A DNA stretch of 59,474 bases from Beijerinckiaceae bacterium (lineage in GTDB: Bacteria; Pseudomonadota; Alphaproteobacteria; Rhizobiales; Beijerinckiaceae): contig CANJWR010000005.1 in NCBI GenBank assembly GCA_947478455.1, positions 1-59,474 of the forward strand, given 5' to 3'. The notes under the pieces were generated by a model. The model worked only from the letters and a program-made list of their open reading frames with translations. It was not told the DNA's origin and did no database searches. Of this stretch, positions 1 through 8,307 are shown piece by piece; the first letter of the stretch is position 1; every line of letters starts with the position of its first letter. Both the position numbers and the translations under genes were made by a program.

Positions 1-2
1 CC

Positions 3-737
3 GAATGCCGGACGGCGATCGACGGATTGCGCCGCAGGCTCGACGAGCTGCGGGCCGATGTGGTGATGGTCTTCGGCGACGACCAGCACGAGAATATTTT
101 CGACGATAACATGCCGCCTTTCTGCATCTACACGGCGGACAAGGTCAGCGCGACGGAGCATTTCCTCTATCTGGGTGCAAAAGCGCAGGACCAGATGACG
201 GAATACGATGTGCCGCCGATGGCGGGCGAGTTGCTGCATCAATTGTGGGATCGCGATTTCGATCCTGCCTGGTCGAAGGAAACCCGCGACGAATGCGGGC
301 TCGGCCATGCGTTCGGCCGAGCTCTGAAATTCCTCATGCCGGGCAAGAAGACGCCCGTCGTGCCCGTGATGGTCAACACCTACTATCCGCCTGCGCCGGG
401 CGCACGTCGCTGTTTCAGGCTGGGCGAGGCTGTGCGGGCCAGCGTGGAGGCCTTGCCGGGCGATCAACGCGTCGTGCTGCTGGCTTCCGGTGGACTGAGC
501 CATACGGTGATCGACGAAGACTTCGACCGCGCCTTCATCGAAGCCCTCAAGAAACGCGACGTGGCTTACCTGGAAGGCCTGACGGCCAAGCAAATGATGC
601 ATGGCACGTCGGAAATCCGCAACTGGATCATTCTGGCGGGCGCCATGCAGAATGGTGCGGCGCATGTGGATTACATTCCCTGCTATCGCAATGCGGACGG
701 CGTGGGCTGCGCCATGGGCTTTGCTTCATGGACGTAG
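3..737 (+). CDS. Class III extradiol ring-cleavage dioxygenase (LigB family), 5'-truncated by window edge
   Basis: The open frame runs in from the left edge, so the N-terminus is missing and a TTG at 27 is not a credible start. The visible 244 residues fit the catalytic fold of LigB/DODA-type extradiol dioxygenases, which open catechol-type rings using non-haem Fe(II). Evidence is the GDDQHENIF stretch near the start, the ASGGLSHTV segment with its conserved His, the following DEDFDRAFIEAL and the NWIILAGAM segment near the C-terminus. The stop overlaps the start of the ABC ATPase gene by 10 bp, so the two are co-transcribed and translationally coupled. That suggests an importer and ring-cleavage unit whose other genes lie to the left. 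The substrate (protocatechuate, gallate or a related catechol) cannot be read from this fragment. Confidence 0.8.
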   Translation, partial: ECRTAIDGLRRRLDELRADVVMVFGDDQHENIFDDNMPPFCIYTADKVSATEHFLYLGAKAQDQMTEYDVPPMAGELLHQLWDRDFDPAWSKETRDECGLGHAFGRALKFLMPGKKTPVVPVMVNTYYPPAPGARRCFRLGEAVRASVEALPGDQRVVLLASGGLSHTVIDEDFDRAFIEALKKRDVAYLEGLTAKQMMHGTSEIRNWIILAGAMQNGAAHVDYIPCYRNADGVGCAMGFASWT

Positions 738-1840
738 GGACTTCCGCGGAGCCGCTGCTGACACTTCGCGGCGTGACAAAACGCTACGGATCGTTCGCGG
801 CGGTGGACAATATCGATCTCGACATCCGGAAGGGCGAAGTCTTCGCGCTTCTGGGACCGAGCGGTTGCGGCAAGTCGACGACGCTCCGCATCATCGCCGG
901 GCTCGAAGAGCCCGACGAAGGCGCAATCCGCTTGCGGGACACCGAATTGTTTTCCTCGAAGGGCGGCGTTCTCGTGCCGCCTCAGAAACGCAACATGGGC
1001 ATGGTGTTCCAGTCCTATGCGATCTGGCCGCATCTGAATGTTTACGAGACCGTTTCCTATCCGCTCGACATAAGGCGTGCGAGTTCTCAGGATCGCACAA
1101 CCCGCACGCTTGCAGCCATAAAACAGGTCGGCCTGCAGGGATATGAGGAGCGACCAGCAACCAATCTCAGCGGCGGGCAGCAACAGCGTGTGGCGCTGGC
1201 GCGCGCGCTGGTTTACGAGCCCGATGTGCTGTTGCTCGACGAGCCGTTCAGCAATCTCGATCTGCGCGTGCGAGAGCAGATGCGCATCGAACTGAAACTT
1301 TTGCAGCGACGGCTGCATATCGGGGTCATTCTGGTGACGCATGATCAGGTCGAGGCGCTCAGCCTGTCGGATCGCATTGCGGTGATGAATGGCGGACGCA
1401 TCGAGCAGATCGGAACGCCGGTCGAACTTTACGATTCGCCCCGCACGCCCTTTGTGCGAGATTTCATCGGCGCCTTCGCAAAATTTCGTGGCCGGGTCAC
1501 TGCTATCGACGGCGTCTTCGCCACTATCGAGGTCGCCGGCGCGGGGACAGTGCGCGGCTCACTGCGAACGCAGACGAAACTGTCGGTGGGCGATGACGCC
1601 TTGCTGGCGATCCGTCCCGAACAGGTTCGGCTCGACACGCAGGAGAACGCGCTCGATGCAAAGATCGAGGCGCTGCTGTTTACTGGCGATCGTTTCGAGG
1701 CAGTGCTGAACTGCGGCGGGCAGAGAGTCGAGACGTGGCTACCGCGCAGCGTCAATGGACAATCGCTTCGCGAGGGCGATGTGATCCGGCTGGATCTGCC
1801 TGAAAACTCCGCTACCGTGTGGGCCGGCGAGCGGACGTAG
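728..1840 (+). CDS. ABC transporter ATP-binding protein, Fe3+/putrescine/thiamine importer type
   Basis: This 370-residue protein energises an ABC importer. It has Walker A GPSGCGKST, a Q-loop in MVFQSYAIWPH, the signature LSGGQQQRVALARAL, Walker B VLLLDEPFSNLD, the switch His in VTHDQ, and a C-terminal TOBE-like regulatory domain after about residue 240. This layout is typical of the FbpC/PotA group that pairs with Fe3+-type binding proteins. The frame is open far upstream, but ATG 728 begins the family-like N-terminus and overlaps the stop of the dioxygenase gene, so I chose it. No permease or binding protein follows; these probably lie left of the window. Its closest companion in sequence style here is the ATPase at 25387-26484. 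The transported compound is unknown; an aromatic acid would fit the context (inference). Confidence 0.9.
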   Translation: MDVGTSAEPLLTLRGVTKRYGSFAAVDNIDLDIRKGEVFALLGPSGCGKSTTLRIIAGLEEPDEGAIRLRDTELFSSKGGVLVPPQKRNMGMVFQSYAIWPHLNVYETVSYPLDIRRASSQDRTTRTLAAIKQVGLQGYEERPATNLSGGQQQRVALARALVYEPDVLLLDEPFSNLDLRVREQMRIELKLLQRRLHIGVILVTHDQVEALSLSDRIAVMNGGRIEQIGTPVELYDSPRTPFVRDFIGAFAKFRGRVTAIDGVFATIEVAGAGTVRGSLRTQTKLSVGDDALLAIRPEQVRLDTQENALDAKIEALLFTGDRFEAVLNCGGQRVETWLPRSVNGQSLREGDVIRLDLPENSATVWAGERT

Positions 1841-1862
1841 CGCTACAATTTCAGGCTTCGGC

Positions 1863-2477
1863 ATGCACAAGATCGATTTCAAGAAGGCGCATCCCGAGCT
1901 TTACCGACCTTCTGCCAAAGATTTCGTCTTGATCGATGTTCCGGTCATGCAGTTTGTGACGTTGGATGGCGTTGGAAATCCCAACATTGTTCCCGCCTAT
2001 GCGCAGAGTATCGAGTGGCTCTTTTCGGTCAGCTACGCGATGAAGTTTTCAGCCAAAGAGTCTCTCAAACAGGACTATGTCGTACCGCCACTGGAAGGTT
2101 TGTGGTGGGCCGATGACCCCGCCGATTTTGTCGCGCGGCGCAAGGAACGCTGGCGCTGGACCATGATGATTATGGCTCCGGATTTTCTGACCCGCGCAAT
2201 GTTCATGGCTGCCGTGGAGAAAACGGAAAAGAAACTCGGCGCGCGCCCCGAAGGCTTGCGTATGGAAAAATATGCGGAAGGCCTCTGCCTGCAAATTCTG
2301 CATGTCGGAAGCTACGATGACGAAGGCCCGACATTGGCGCGCCTTCACGACGAGGTCATGCGTTTGCGAGGCTTCACCTTCGCCGGCAAGCATCACGAAA
2401 TATACTTGAGCGATCCGCGCAAGACCGCACCTGCAAAACTGAAAACAGTGCTGCGACAGCCTGTTCGCACCCTGTGA
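1863..2477 (+). CDS. GyrI-like small-molecule-binding domain protein
   Basis: The 204-residue product resembles stand-alone GyrI-like (SHS2/COG4832) proteins. Typical features are VMQFVTLDGVGNPN near residue 30, a central WRWTMMIMAPDF block and C-terminal segments LCLQILHVGSYDDEGPT and RGFTFAGKHHEIYLSDPR, which line the ligand pocket in this family. The fold binds small amphipathic molecules; in some proteins it is fused to an AraC or MerR DNA-binding domain, which is absent here. It starts 22 bp after the ABC ATPase stop and may be read through from it. The cellular role is unknown. Confidence 0.75.
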   Translation: MHKIDFKKAHPELYRPSAKDFVLIDVPVMQFVTLDGVGNPNIVPAYAQSIEWLFSVSYAMKFSAKESLKQDYVVPPLEGLWWADDPADFVARRKERWRWTMMIMAPDFLTRAMFMAAVEKTEKKLGARPEGLRMEKYAEGLCLQILHVGSYDDEGPTLARLHDEVMRLRGFTFAGKHHEIYLSDPRKTAPAKLKTVLRQPVRTL

Positions 2478-2521
2478 TCGCGGGCAGGAAAATTCTCTAA
2501 ATCACATGATGCGCCATCTGG

Positions 2522-2548
2522 ACCCCACCGGGCAAGGCCGGGCGGGGT
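2522..2548. terminator. GC-rich hairpin between convergent genes
   Basis: ACCCC (2522-2526) pairs with GGGGT (2544-2548), and CCGG (2528-2531) pairs with CCGG (2538-2541), with small internal bulges and a 6-nt loop. It lies between the convergent GyrI-like and monooxygenase genes. No U-tract follows on either strand, so it is at best a weak intrinsic terminator. Confidence 0.3.
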
Positions 2549-2569
2549 GCAGAGCGCAAAGTCGCGGGA

Positions 2570-4183
2570 CTAGTGCCCGGTCGCGATGGCGGCCATTTCG
2601 GCGGCATTTTCGGGCGCAGCATTGCCGCGCCAGACGATGTGCATGTCAGGCCGCAGCAAAATGACGTCGTGGCCGTAAATGTCGCGGGCGATCTGGTCGG
2701 GAATGTCCAGCACCGTCACGGGCGCGCCATGGGTGGCGATGGCCTTCTGCAGAGGCGTCGTGTCGATCTTCGTGCCGCCGAGGCGAATGATCGTGTAGCC
2801 GAAAGCCGGCAATAGATCCTGCACGGCGGTTCCGTCGTTCAACCAGACATGCGGCAGACGCGCGCCGGGCCATGTGCTCGGCTCGTAGGTGCGGAACAAA
2901 TGTTCCGGACCTCCCGGAATATCGCAGATGATCGGCGACGCCACATAACGATAGCCGAGTTCTGCGCCGAGCATTTCGTTGGTCTTGCGCTGCTCGACAT
3001 CCGCCACTGCCGCAAGAAGATCGCGCGACTGTTTGCCTTCGGGTGTGTTGTCGCGAATGTTCGGGCGCCACATGGAGCGCCACTTGCGGCGCCCCAGCGT
3101 GGCGTAGCGCGATGCGCCGACATTGCGGTCACCGATCTGCCGACGTTCGAATTCGTAGGATGGCAGAAGGTTCGGACCGCCCCAGCCCTTGAGCACGGCT
3201 TCGAGTTTCCAGGCGAGGTCGACAGCGTCGCCCGCGCCGGAGTTCATGCCGAGGCCACCGGTCGGGATGACGAGATGCACAGCGTCGCCCGCGAGGAATA
3301 CCCGGTCCTTCTGGTATTTGTCGGCGACGAGCAGATTCTGCCGCCACGGATTGCACGACAGCATTTCGTATTTCACCGGCACGCCGACGGTCTTTTCGAA
3401 CTGCCGCTTCATTTCCTCGTCGCTGCCGACGGTGGAATGCAACGTCCAGTGCTTGGTCGAATCCTGCATGATCAGGAAGGTCGATTTGTCGTCGGCCACA
3501 TGATAGTGGCGGCCGCGACCCGGGCCGTTGCCCATCGGCAATTTATCCGCGAGTTCCTCGCAATAATAGAGCGCCTGCCGGAGCGCCAGAGAGTTCGGCT
3601 CGCCGAACAGCCGGATGCCGAGTGCGTGACGCACCGGGCTCGCGCCTCCGTCACAACCGACCATATAGGCCGAACGGACTACGCTCTCTGTGCCATCGGG
3701 GTTCTTGATGCGGGTCGAGACGCCTTCGGCGTCCTGTTCGAGCGACAGGAATTGCGTACTCCAGCGCATGGTGATGGCGGGGGTCTTCTCGCATTCCTGT
3801 TTCAGCAGGGGCTCGAGTGAATATTGCGAGATCAGCTGGTAGGGTTCCAGCGGAACCGAGCCGTCGGTGGTGTTGCGAATGTCGAATTCGGCTTCCGAGA
3901 CGGACGGATAAGGCAACCGCAGCAGGGCCGGCTTGGTCAGATCCTCGACGACATAAACGTCCATCGGCCAATTGCGGTCGAGACCGGCGGCGCGGACCTT
4001 CCGGGCAATGCCGAGACGGCGGTAGATTTCCATGGTGCGGGCGTTGATGCGCTCCATTTTGGGCAGGAAAGCCGGCTTGTCCTTCTGCTCGACCACCATG
4101 GTCTTGATGCCGCGCCGACCGAGATCCAGCGCCAGCGTCATGCCTCCGGGGCCAGCGCCCACGATCAGAACCTGGGTATCCAT
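2570..4183 (-). CDS. FAD-dependent aromatic monooxygenase (PHBH / MhpA-like class A)
   Basis: This 537-residue class A flavoprotein probably hydroxylates an aromatic ring using NAD(P)H and O2. The N-terminal Rossmann motif is GAGPGGMTLALDLGRRG, the DG motif is GCDGGASPVRHALG, and the GD motif that binds the FAD ribityl chain is FLAGDAVHLVIPTGGLGMN. A thioredoxin-like C-terminal domain of about 150 residues matches MhpA/phenol hydroxylase-type enzymes. I chose ATG 4183 because GGAGGAG sits seven bases before it and the protein then starts directly at the FAD motif; an upstream in-frame start at 4243 would add 20 atypical residues. It follows the IclR gene on the same strand after 103 bp, so it is the likely target of that regulator. 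The substrate is unknown. Confidence 0.88.
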   Translation of the reverse strand: MDTQVLIVGAGPGGMTLALDLGRRGIKTMVVEQKDKPAFLPKMERINARTMEIYRRLGIARKVRAAGLDRNWPMDVYVVEDLTKPALLRLPYPSVSEAEFDIRNTTDGSVPLEPYQLISQYSLEPLLKQECEKTPAITMRWSTQFLSLEQDAEGVSTRIKNPDGTESVVRSAYMVGCDGGASPVRHALGIRLFGEPNSLALRQALYYCEELADKLPMGNGPGRGRHYHVADDKSTFLIMQDSTKHWTLHSTVGSDEEMKRQFEKTVGVPVKYEMLSCNPWRQNLLVADKYQKDRVFLAGDAVHLVIPTGGLGMNSGAGDAVDLAWKLEAVLKGWGGPNLLPSYEFERRQIGDRNVGASRYATLGRRKWRSMWRPNIRDNTPEGKQSRDLLAAVADVEQRKTNEMLGAELGYRYVASPIICDIPGGPEHLFRTYEPSTWPGARLPHVWLNDGTAVQDLLPAFGYTIIRLGGTKIDTTPLQKAIATHGAPVTVLDIPDQIARDIYGHDVILLRPDMHIVWRGNAAPENAAEMAAIATGH

Positions 4184-4286
4184 TCCGTCTCCTCCGCGTT
4201 GAAAGCGTGGGGCGGACGATAGTGCGCCGGGGCGATCCGTCAATTGAAATAGATAAAAATCCTAAACTATGCGAATCTTTGTCTCA

Positions 4287-5078
4287 CTAAGATGCGATAG
4301 AATCCCGAGTCTGATTTTCGCCATCCTCTGACGAATTGTCGCGCGCAATGGCTTTTGTGACAATTGCGGCTCCGAACACCACCCGGTCCGCAATGGACTT
4401 CAGGCGCTCCTGCCCCAAAGGCCCTGACCCGACAGACAGACTGAGGCTGCCTAGAACCGCGCCACGGCGGTCGAAAATCGGCGCCGCCACGCCGGTGACG
4501 CCCGGCGTGACATCCGCCACCGTAGAGTCCCAGCCCTGATGGCGAATGTCGCGCAAACTGGCGCGAACGCTTTCAAGCGTCGGACCAAATCCGGCGGTTT
4601 CGAACTCGGCCTGTTGGGCGGAATACAGCTTGCGGATCGCCGGCAATTGCATGTTGGCCAAAATGATCCTGGAGGCAGCGCCACGCAGCAGGGGACGGGA
4701 GCGTCCTCGTTCATAATTACTTTGAAAAGTCAGTGTGTTCTGCTCCTGATGCACGCACAGGACGCGGTCGCGATAGCGACGGCACAGCAGCGCAATGCCC
4801 GGCACTGTCTCGACAAGCTGGGCCATGACCGGGCGACTGGCGGTGATCAGCGGATCGCGCTGCCGCATCTGGTAGTCAAGCTCGGCAATGCGCGGCCCGA
4901 GCGTGTAACCGATATCCGGCAACGAGGTCAGCAGGCCGGCGTCGGTGAGGACTTTCAGGTAGCGATAGAGGGTCGAACGGGTGAGCCCAAGCCGGGCGTG
5001 AAGGTCTTCAATCGTCCATTCGATTCTGGCCCCGTCGAAGAGGTCCAGAATATTGATCATGCGCTCAAGGCTGGTCAT
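4287..5078 (-). CDS. IclR-family transcriptional regulator
   Basis: The 263-residue protein has an N-terminal winged helix (about residues 1-65, with LGLTRSTLYRYLKVLTDAG as the recognition region) and a C-terminal IclR effector domain from about residue 75. IclR proteins often control aromatic-acid catabolism by binding a pathway intermediate. The monooxygenase gene lies directly downstream on the same strand. A perfect 16-bp palindrome at 5105-5120, 27 bp before the start codon, is a good candidate for its own operator. Confidence 0.92.
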   Translation of the reverse strand: MTSLERMINILDLFDGARIEWTIEDLHARLGLTRSTLYRYLKVLTDAGLLTSLPDIGYTLGPRIAELDYQMRQRDPLITASRPVMAQLVETVPGIALLCRRYRDRVLCVHQEQNTLTFQSNYERGRSRPLLRGAASRIILANMQLPAIRKLYSAQQAEFETAGFGPTLESVRASLRDIRHQGWDSTVADVTPGVTGVAAPIFDRRGAVLGSLSLSVGSGPLGQERLKSIADRVVFGAAIVTKAIARDNSSEDGENQTRDSIAS

Positions 5079-5104
5079 CGGCGTCCCGTTGTGTTCGGGG
5101 CATA

Positions 5105-5120
5105 TTTGACAATTGTCAAA
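5105..5120. promoter_or_regulatory. Perfect 16-bp palindrome, candidate IclR operator
   Basis: The sequence TTTGACAATTGTCAAA is identical on both strands and lies 27-42 bp upstream of the IclR start. IclR regulators bind such short AT-rich palindromes and usually autoregulate. The half-site TTGTCAAA is not clearly repeated in front of the monooxygenase; only TCAATTGA at 4240-4247 is loosely similar. Confidence 0.5.
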
Positions 5121-5178
5121 GCTGTTTCAAATGGAAATTTGAGCCTATTCTCGATGGTCTCGTACCAAATAGCAGGAT

Positions 5179-6390
5179 TCACAACTTGAGATATGCGGCA
5201 ATGCCGTCGCTTGCCGAAAATGCGGTCGAAAAGGTCGCCTGCAGCAGATAGCCGCCAGTGGGGGCTTCCCAGTCGAGCATCTCGCCGCAGCAAAAGACGC
5301 CCGGCAGACGTCTGAGCATGAAATGCCCGTCGATCTCCGAAAATGCGATTCCGCCCGCCGTCGAAATAGCGCGCTCGATGGGGCGGATGCCGACGAGGTT
5401 CAGCCCCAGAGACTTGATGCGCTCCACCAGAGCCTGCGCCTCGACCGGCATCGGACCTGCCTCGCGCAGAAGCGCAATTGCGACCGGCGACAGGCCAGCC
5501 GCCTTGCGCAGAAATGTCGATACTGTCTGCTTGCCGCGCGGAGCAGCGAGCTTGCGCTCGAGAGTCGCCTGATCGAGGTCGGGGCGCAGATCGATGGACA
5601 GAACCGCAGATCCTTCCCGCAGAAGGTGTTCGCGCAGTCGGGCCGACAGTGCATAGATCGCACCGCCTTCCAGACCATTTTGCGTCACCATCGCCTCGCC
5701 GCGCACAGTTTCGCCGCCGAAAGTCAGCGCAATGGTCTTGAGCGGTTCGCCGGCGAAACGCGATTTCAGAATGTCCGACCATGCAACGTCAAAGCCGCAA
5801 TTGGCGGGCTTCAAATCGGCAACTTCGATTCCGCGATCCCGCAGCACTTTTACCCAGCCGCCATCAGATCCGAGCTTCGGCCATGATGCGCCGCCGAGCG
5901 CCAGCAGAGTTGCATCGGCGTTCTGTGAGATCTCGCCATCGGGCGTTGCGAACCTGAGTGCGCCGTCAGTCCCCCAGCCCATGAATTGGTGGCGAAGCTT
6001 TACCTCGACGCCGAGCGTCGCGAGCCTGCGCAGCCATGCGCGTAATAGTGGCGAGGCCTTGAAGCTGCGCGGAAACACGCGACCGCTGGACCCCACAAAG
6101 GTCGGCTCGCCCAATTCCTCGCACCAGTTGCGCAAGGCCTGCGGCGGGAAGGCGCGCAGCGCCGGCTCAAGCACCGCCGCTGTAGACCCGAACCGTTTCA
6201 GAAAATGCTCGAAATCTTCGCTATGGGTGAGATTGAGGCCGCCGCGCCCGGCCATCAGGAACTTGCGGCCAAGGCTCGTCATGCGGTCGTAGATCGTGAC
6301 CTGCGCGCCTGCTTTGGCGAGCCTTTCGGCAGCCATCAACCCGCCCGGGCCACCGCCGATGATTGCTACGCGCTTTTTGTCCGAATTCAT
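5179..6390 (-). CDS. TIGR03862-type flavoprotein (BaiN / HI0933-like FAD oxidoreductase)
   Basis: This roughly 403-residue flavoprotein begins with a dinucleotide-binding motif, IIGGGPGGLMAAERLAKAG, followed by the HI0933-family signature GRKFLMAGRGGLNLTHS. The C-terminal flavin-contacting region contains SEIDGHFMLRRLPGVFCCGE and WEAPTGGYLLQ. The family is widespread in alphaproteobacteria and its substrate is not known. ATG 6390 has GGTGGA just upstream and gives the usual short N-terminus; an in-frame start at 6423 would add 11 residues and cannot be excluded. No operon partner is apparent. Confidence 0.85.
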   Translation of the reverse strand: MNSDKKRVAIIGGGPGGLMAAERLAKAGAQVTIYDRMTSLGRKFLMAGRGGLNLTHSEDFEHFLKRFGSTAAVLEPALRAFPPQALRNWCEELGEPTFVGSSGRVFPRSFKASPLLRAWLRRLATLGVEVKLRHQFMGWGTDGALRFATPDGEISQNADATLLALGGASWPKLGSDGGWVKVLRDRGIEVADLKPANCGFDVAWSDILKSRFAGEPLKTIALTFGGETVRGEAMVTQNGLEGGAIYALSARLREHLLREGSAVLSIDLRPDLDQATLERKLAAPRGKQTVSTFLRKAAGLSPVAIALLREAGPMPVEAQALVERIKSLGLNLVGIRPIERAISTAGGIAFSEIDGHFMLRRLPGVFCCGEMLDWEAPTGGYLLQATFSTAFSASDGIAAYLKL

Positions 6391-6469
6391 CCATTCCACC
6401 GCATGCCTGAAGGCCAGAGGCATAGAGGCATTGCGGGCCGGATGCTATCGAAAGCTCGGAATTGCGCTG

Positions 6470-7849
6470 TCAGTAGATGCAGTGGGAGAAGGCGGGCGAG
6501 ACGCTGCCGTTCCATTCGCCGTCGTACCTGGCCAAAACGTCTTGCGCGGCGACGCGTCCTGTGGCGATGCGTTCGTCGAGAAGATCGAGGAACTTCGTTT
6601 CATCCTGACCGGCTGCATTGCGGCGGTTGCGGGCGGCGAGGCCGGCGCGTGCGATCTTCAGACCCTCGCGGCCAATGTCCTGCAACGTGCGACCCCGAAC
6701 GGATGCGGCGAGCGCCCGCGCCGGCACGGCGTCACGCAAGGCCTGACGCTCTGCGGCAGTCCATGATTTGACCAGATCCCATGCGGCGTCGAGCGAGGTC
6801 CGGTCATACAGCAGGCCGACAAAGAATGCCGACAGAGCCGCGATATGCGCGGGCGGGCCCACATCAGCGCCGCGCATTTCGAGATAGCGCTTCAGCCGCA
6901 CCTCGGGGAAGATCGTGGAGAGATGATTGGCCCAGTCCGACATAGTGGCGCGTTCGCCGGGCAATTGCGCCAGTTTGCCTTCGAGCAAATGGCGAAAACT
7001 TGCGCCCGTTACATCGTGATAATCGTCGCCGCGCTTGATGAAATACATCGGCACATCGAGCGCATAATCCACATAACGCTCGAAGCCCATGCCGTTCTCA
7101 AACGCAAACGGCAACATGCCGGCGCGGTTGTTGTCCGTATCGCGCCAGATTTCGGAGCGCTCCGAAAGGCGGCCGTTCGGCTTGCCGTCCGTAAACGGCG
7201 AATTGGCGAAAAGCGCTGTGGCGAGCGGCTGCAGAGCGAGCGAGACGCGCAGCTTCTTCACCATGTCGGCTTCCGACGAAAAGTCGAGATTCACCTGCAC
7301 CGTGCTGGTGCGGTACATCATGTCGAGGCCCCGCGTGCCCACTTTCGGCATATAGGCGGTCATGATCTTGTAGCGGCTTTTAGGCATGACGGGCGTCTGC
7401 GCCAGCGTCCAGGCCGGGCTCATGCCGAGCGACAGAAATTTTATACCGAGCGGATCAGCTACTTTCTTCACCTGCGCCAGATGAAGCGCCAGCTCACTCG
7501 CGGTTTCGTGAACGCTGTCGAGCGGCGCGCCGGACAGTTCGAACTGCCCGCCCGGCTCCAGCGAAATCGCACCGCCGCCCTGCGGATCGGCCAGTCCGAT
7601 CAACGCATCGAAATCCGTAATCGGCTCCCAGCCGGTCTCCCGCTGCATGCCTTCCAGGAGCGCCCGGATACCATTCGGGCCGTCACGGCCTTCATACGGT
7701 ACGGGCGCAAGATCAGCGGAGTAAAAAGGAACTTTCTCGTGTTCGGTGCCAAGTCGGAATTCGGTTTCCGGCTTGCTCCCGACCTCGAACCACGAGACGA
7801 GTTCTTCGCGCGACTCGATCGGCGTCGTATCGGAAATGTCGCGAGCCAT
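6470..7849 (-). CDS. gshA: Glutamate-cysteine ligase (plant/alphaproteobacterial type)
   Basis: The 459-residue enzyme joins glutamate and cysteine in the first, ATP-dependent step of glutathione synthesis in the cytoplasm. Length and sequence match the GCS2/plant-type GshA of alphaproteobacteria: FRLGTEHEKVPFY near residue 30, SLEPGGQFELSGAPLDSVHE near 110, and MTAYMPKVGTRGLDMMYRTS near 160. The C-terminus ends in a short SHCIY tail. It appears monocistronic here; the flanking genes point to other functions. Glutathione could link it to the isomerase at 39747 and the Kef-like antiporter at 10617. Confidence 0.93.
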   Translation of the reverse strand: MARDISDTTPIESREELVSWFEVGSKPETEFRLGTEHEKVPFYSADLAPVPYEGRDGPNGIRALLEGMQRETGWEPITDFDALIGLADPQGGGAISLEPGGQFELSGAPLDSVHETASELALHLAQVKKVADPLGIKFLSLGMSPAWTLAQTPVMPKSRYKIMTAYMPKVGTRGLDMMYRTSTVQVNLDFSSEADMVKKLRVSLALQPLATALFANSPFTDGKPNGRLSERSEIWRDTDNNRAGMLPFAFENGMGFERYVDYALDVPMYFIKRGDDYHDVTGASFRHLLEGKLAQLPGERATMSDWANHLSTIFPEVRLKRYLEMRGADVGPPAHIAALSAFFVGLLYDRTSLDAAWDLVKSWTAAERQALRDAVPARALAASVRGRTLQDIGREGLKIARAGLAARNRRNAAGQDETKFLDLLDERIATGRVAAQDVLARYDGEWNGSVSPAFSHCIY

Positions 7850-8118
7850 CAGAAACTTTCTACGCAGGACCGAATTCGTTGAAACCGCTTCGGCGGGGAG
7901 TTCCGCGCCGCTCCTGCCTACATAGGCTGCGACAACCCGTCAGGCAATCGCCGACCGGTACGAGCCGGCGGGAGGGCAGAGCCACAAGAGTCCGCAAACT
8001 TGTTAGGTCTTTGATAGCCATGATGAAATGGCCTCAAAAGTTCCTAAATTCACGACCTAAATCGTTAAGCAATACTTGACCCTCGGCGTGTCAGTAAGGG
8101 GACGTTAAAGAGGATGTC

Positions 8119-8283
8119 ATGCGCAACCTGCAGCGATTGATTAGCGACGAGCGCGCCGCGACGACGATCGAATATTGTTTCATCGCTGGCATGATTTCGA
8201 TCATGATTCTGGCAGGCGTGCAGTTGATCGGTGGCAACATCACGGCCAAGTTCCTCGGGCCGCTGGCCAACGGTTTCCCGTAG
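8119..8283 (+). CDS. Flp/Fap-type pilin subunit, orphan
   Basis: This 54-residue protein has the type IVb Flp pilin pattern. A short basic leader ends in SDERAATTIEY, where the Glu-Tyr pair (E18, Y19) matches the position-5/6 pair after the prepilin-peptidase cleavage site. One hydrophobic helix follows (FIAGMISIMILAGVQLIGGN) and then a brief tail. AAAGAGG lies six bases before ATG 8119. The residue before the predicted cleavage point is Ala where Gly is usual. No cpa/tad secretion genes are in the window, so it would need machinery encoded elsewhere. It might be a relic or a secondary pilin. Confidence 0.72.
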   Translation: MRNLQRLISDERAATTIEYCFIAGMISIMILAGVQLIGGNITAKFLGPLANGFP

Positions 8284-8307
8284 CGCGCGGCCCGAAAACT
8301 CGTCGTA

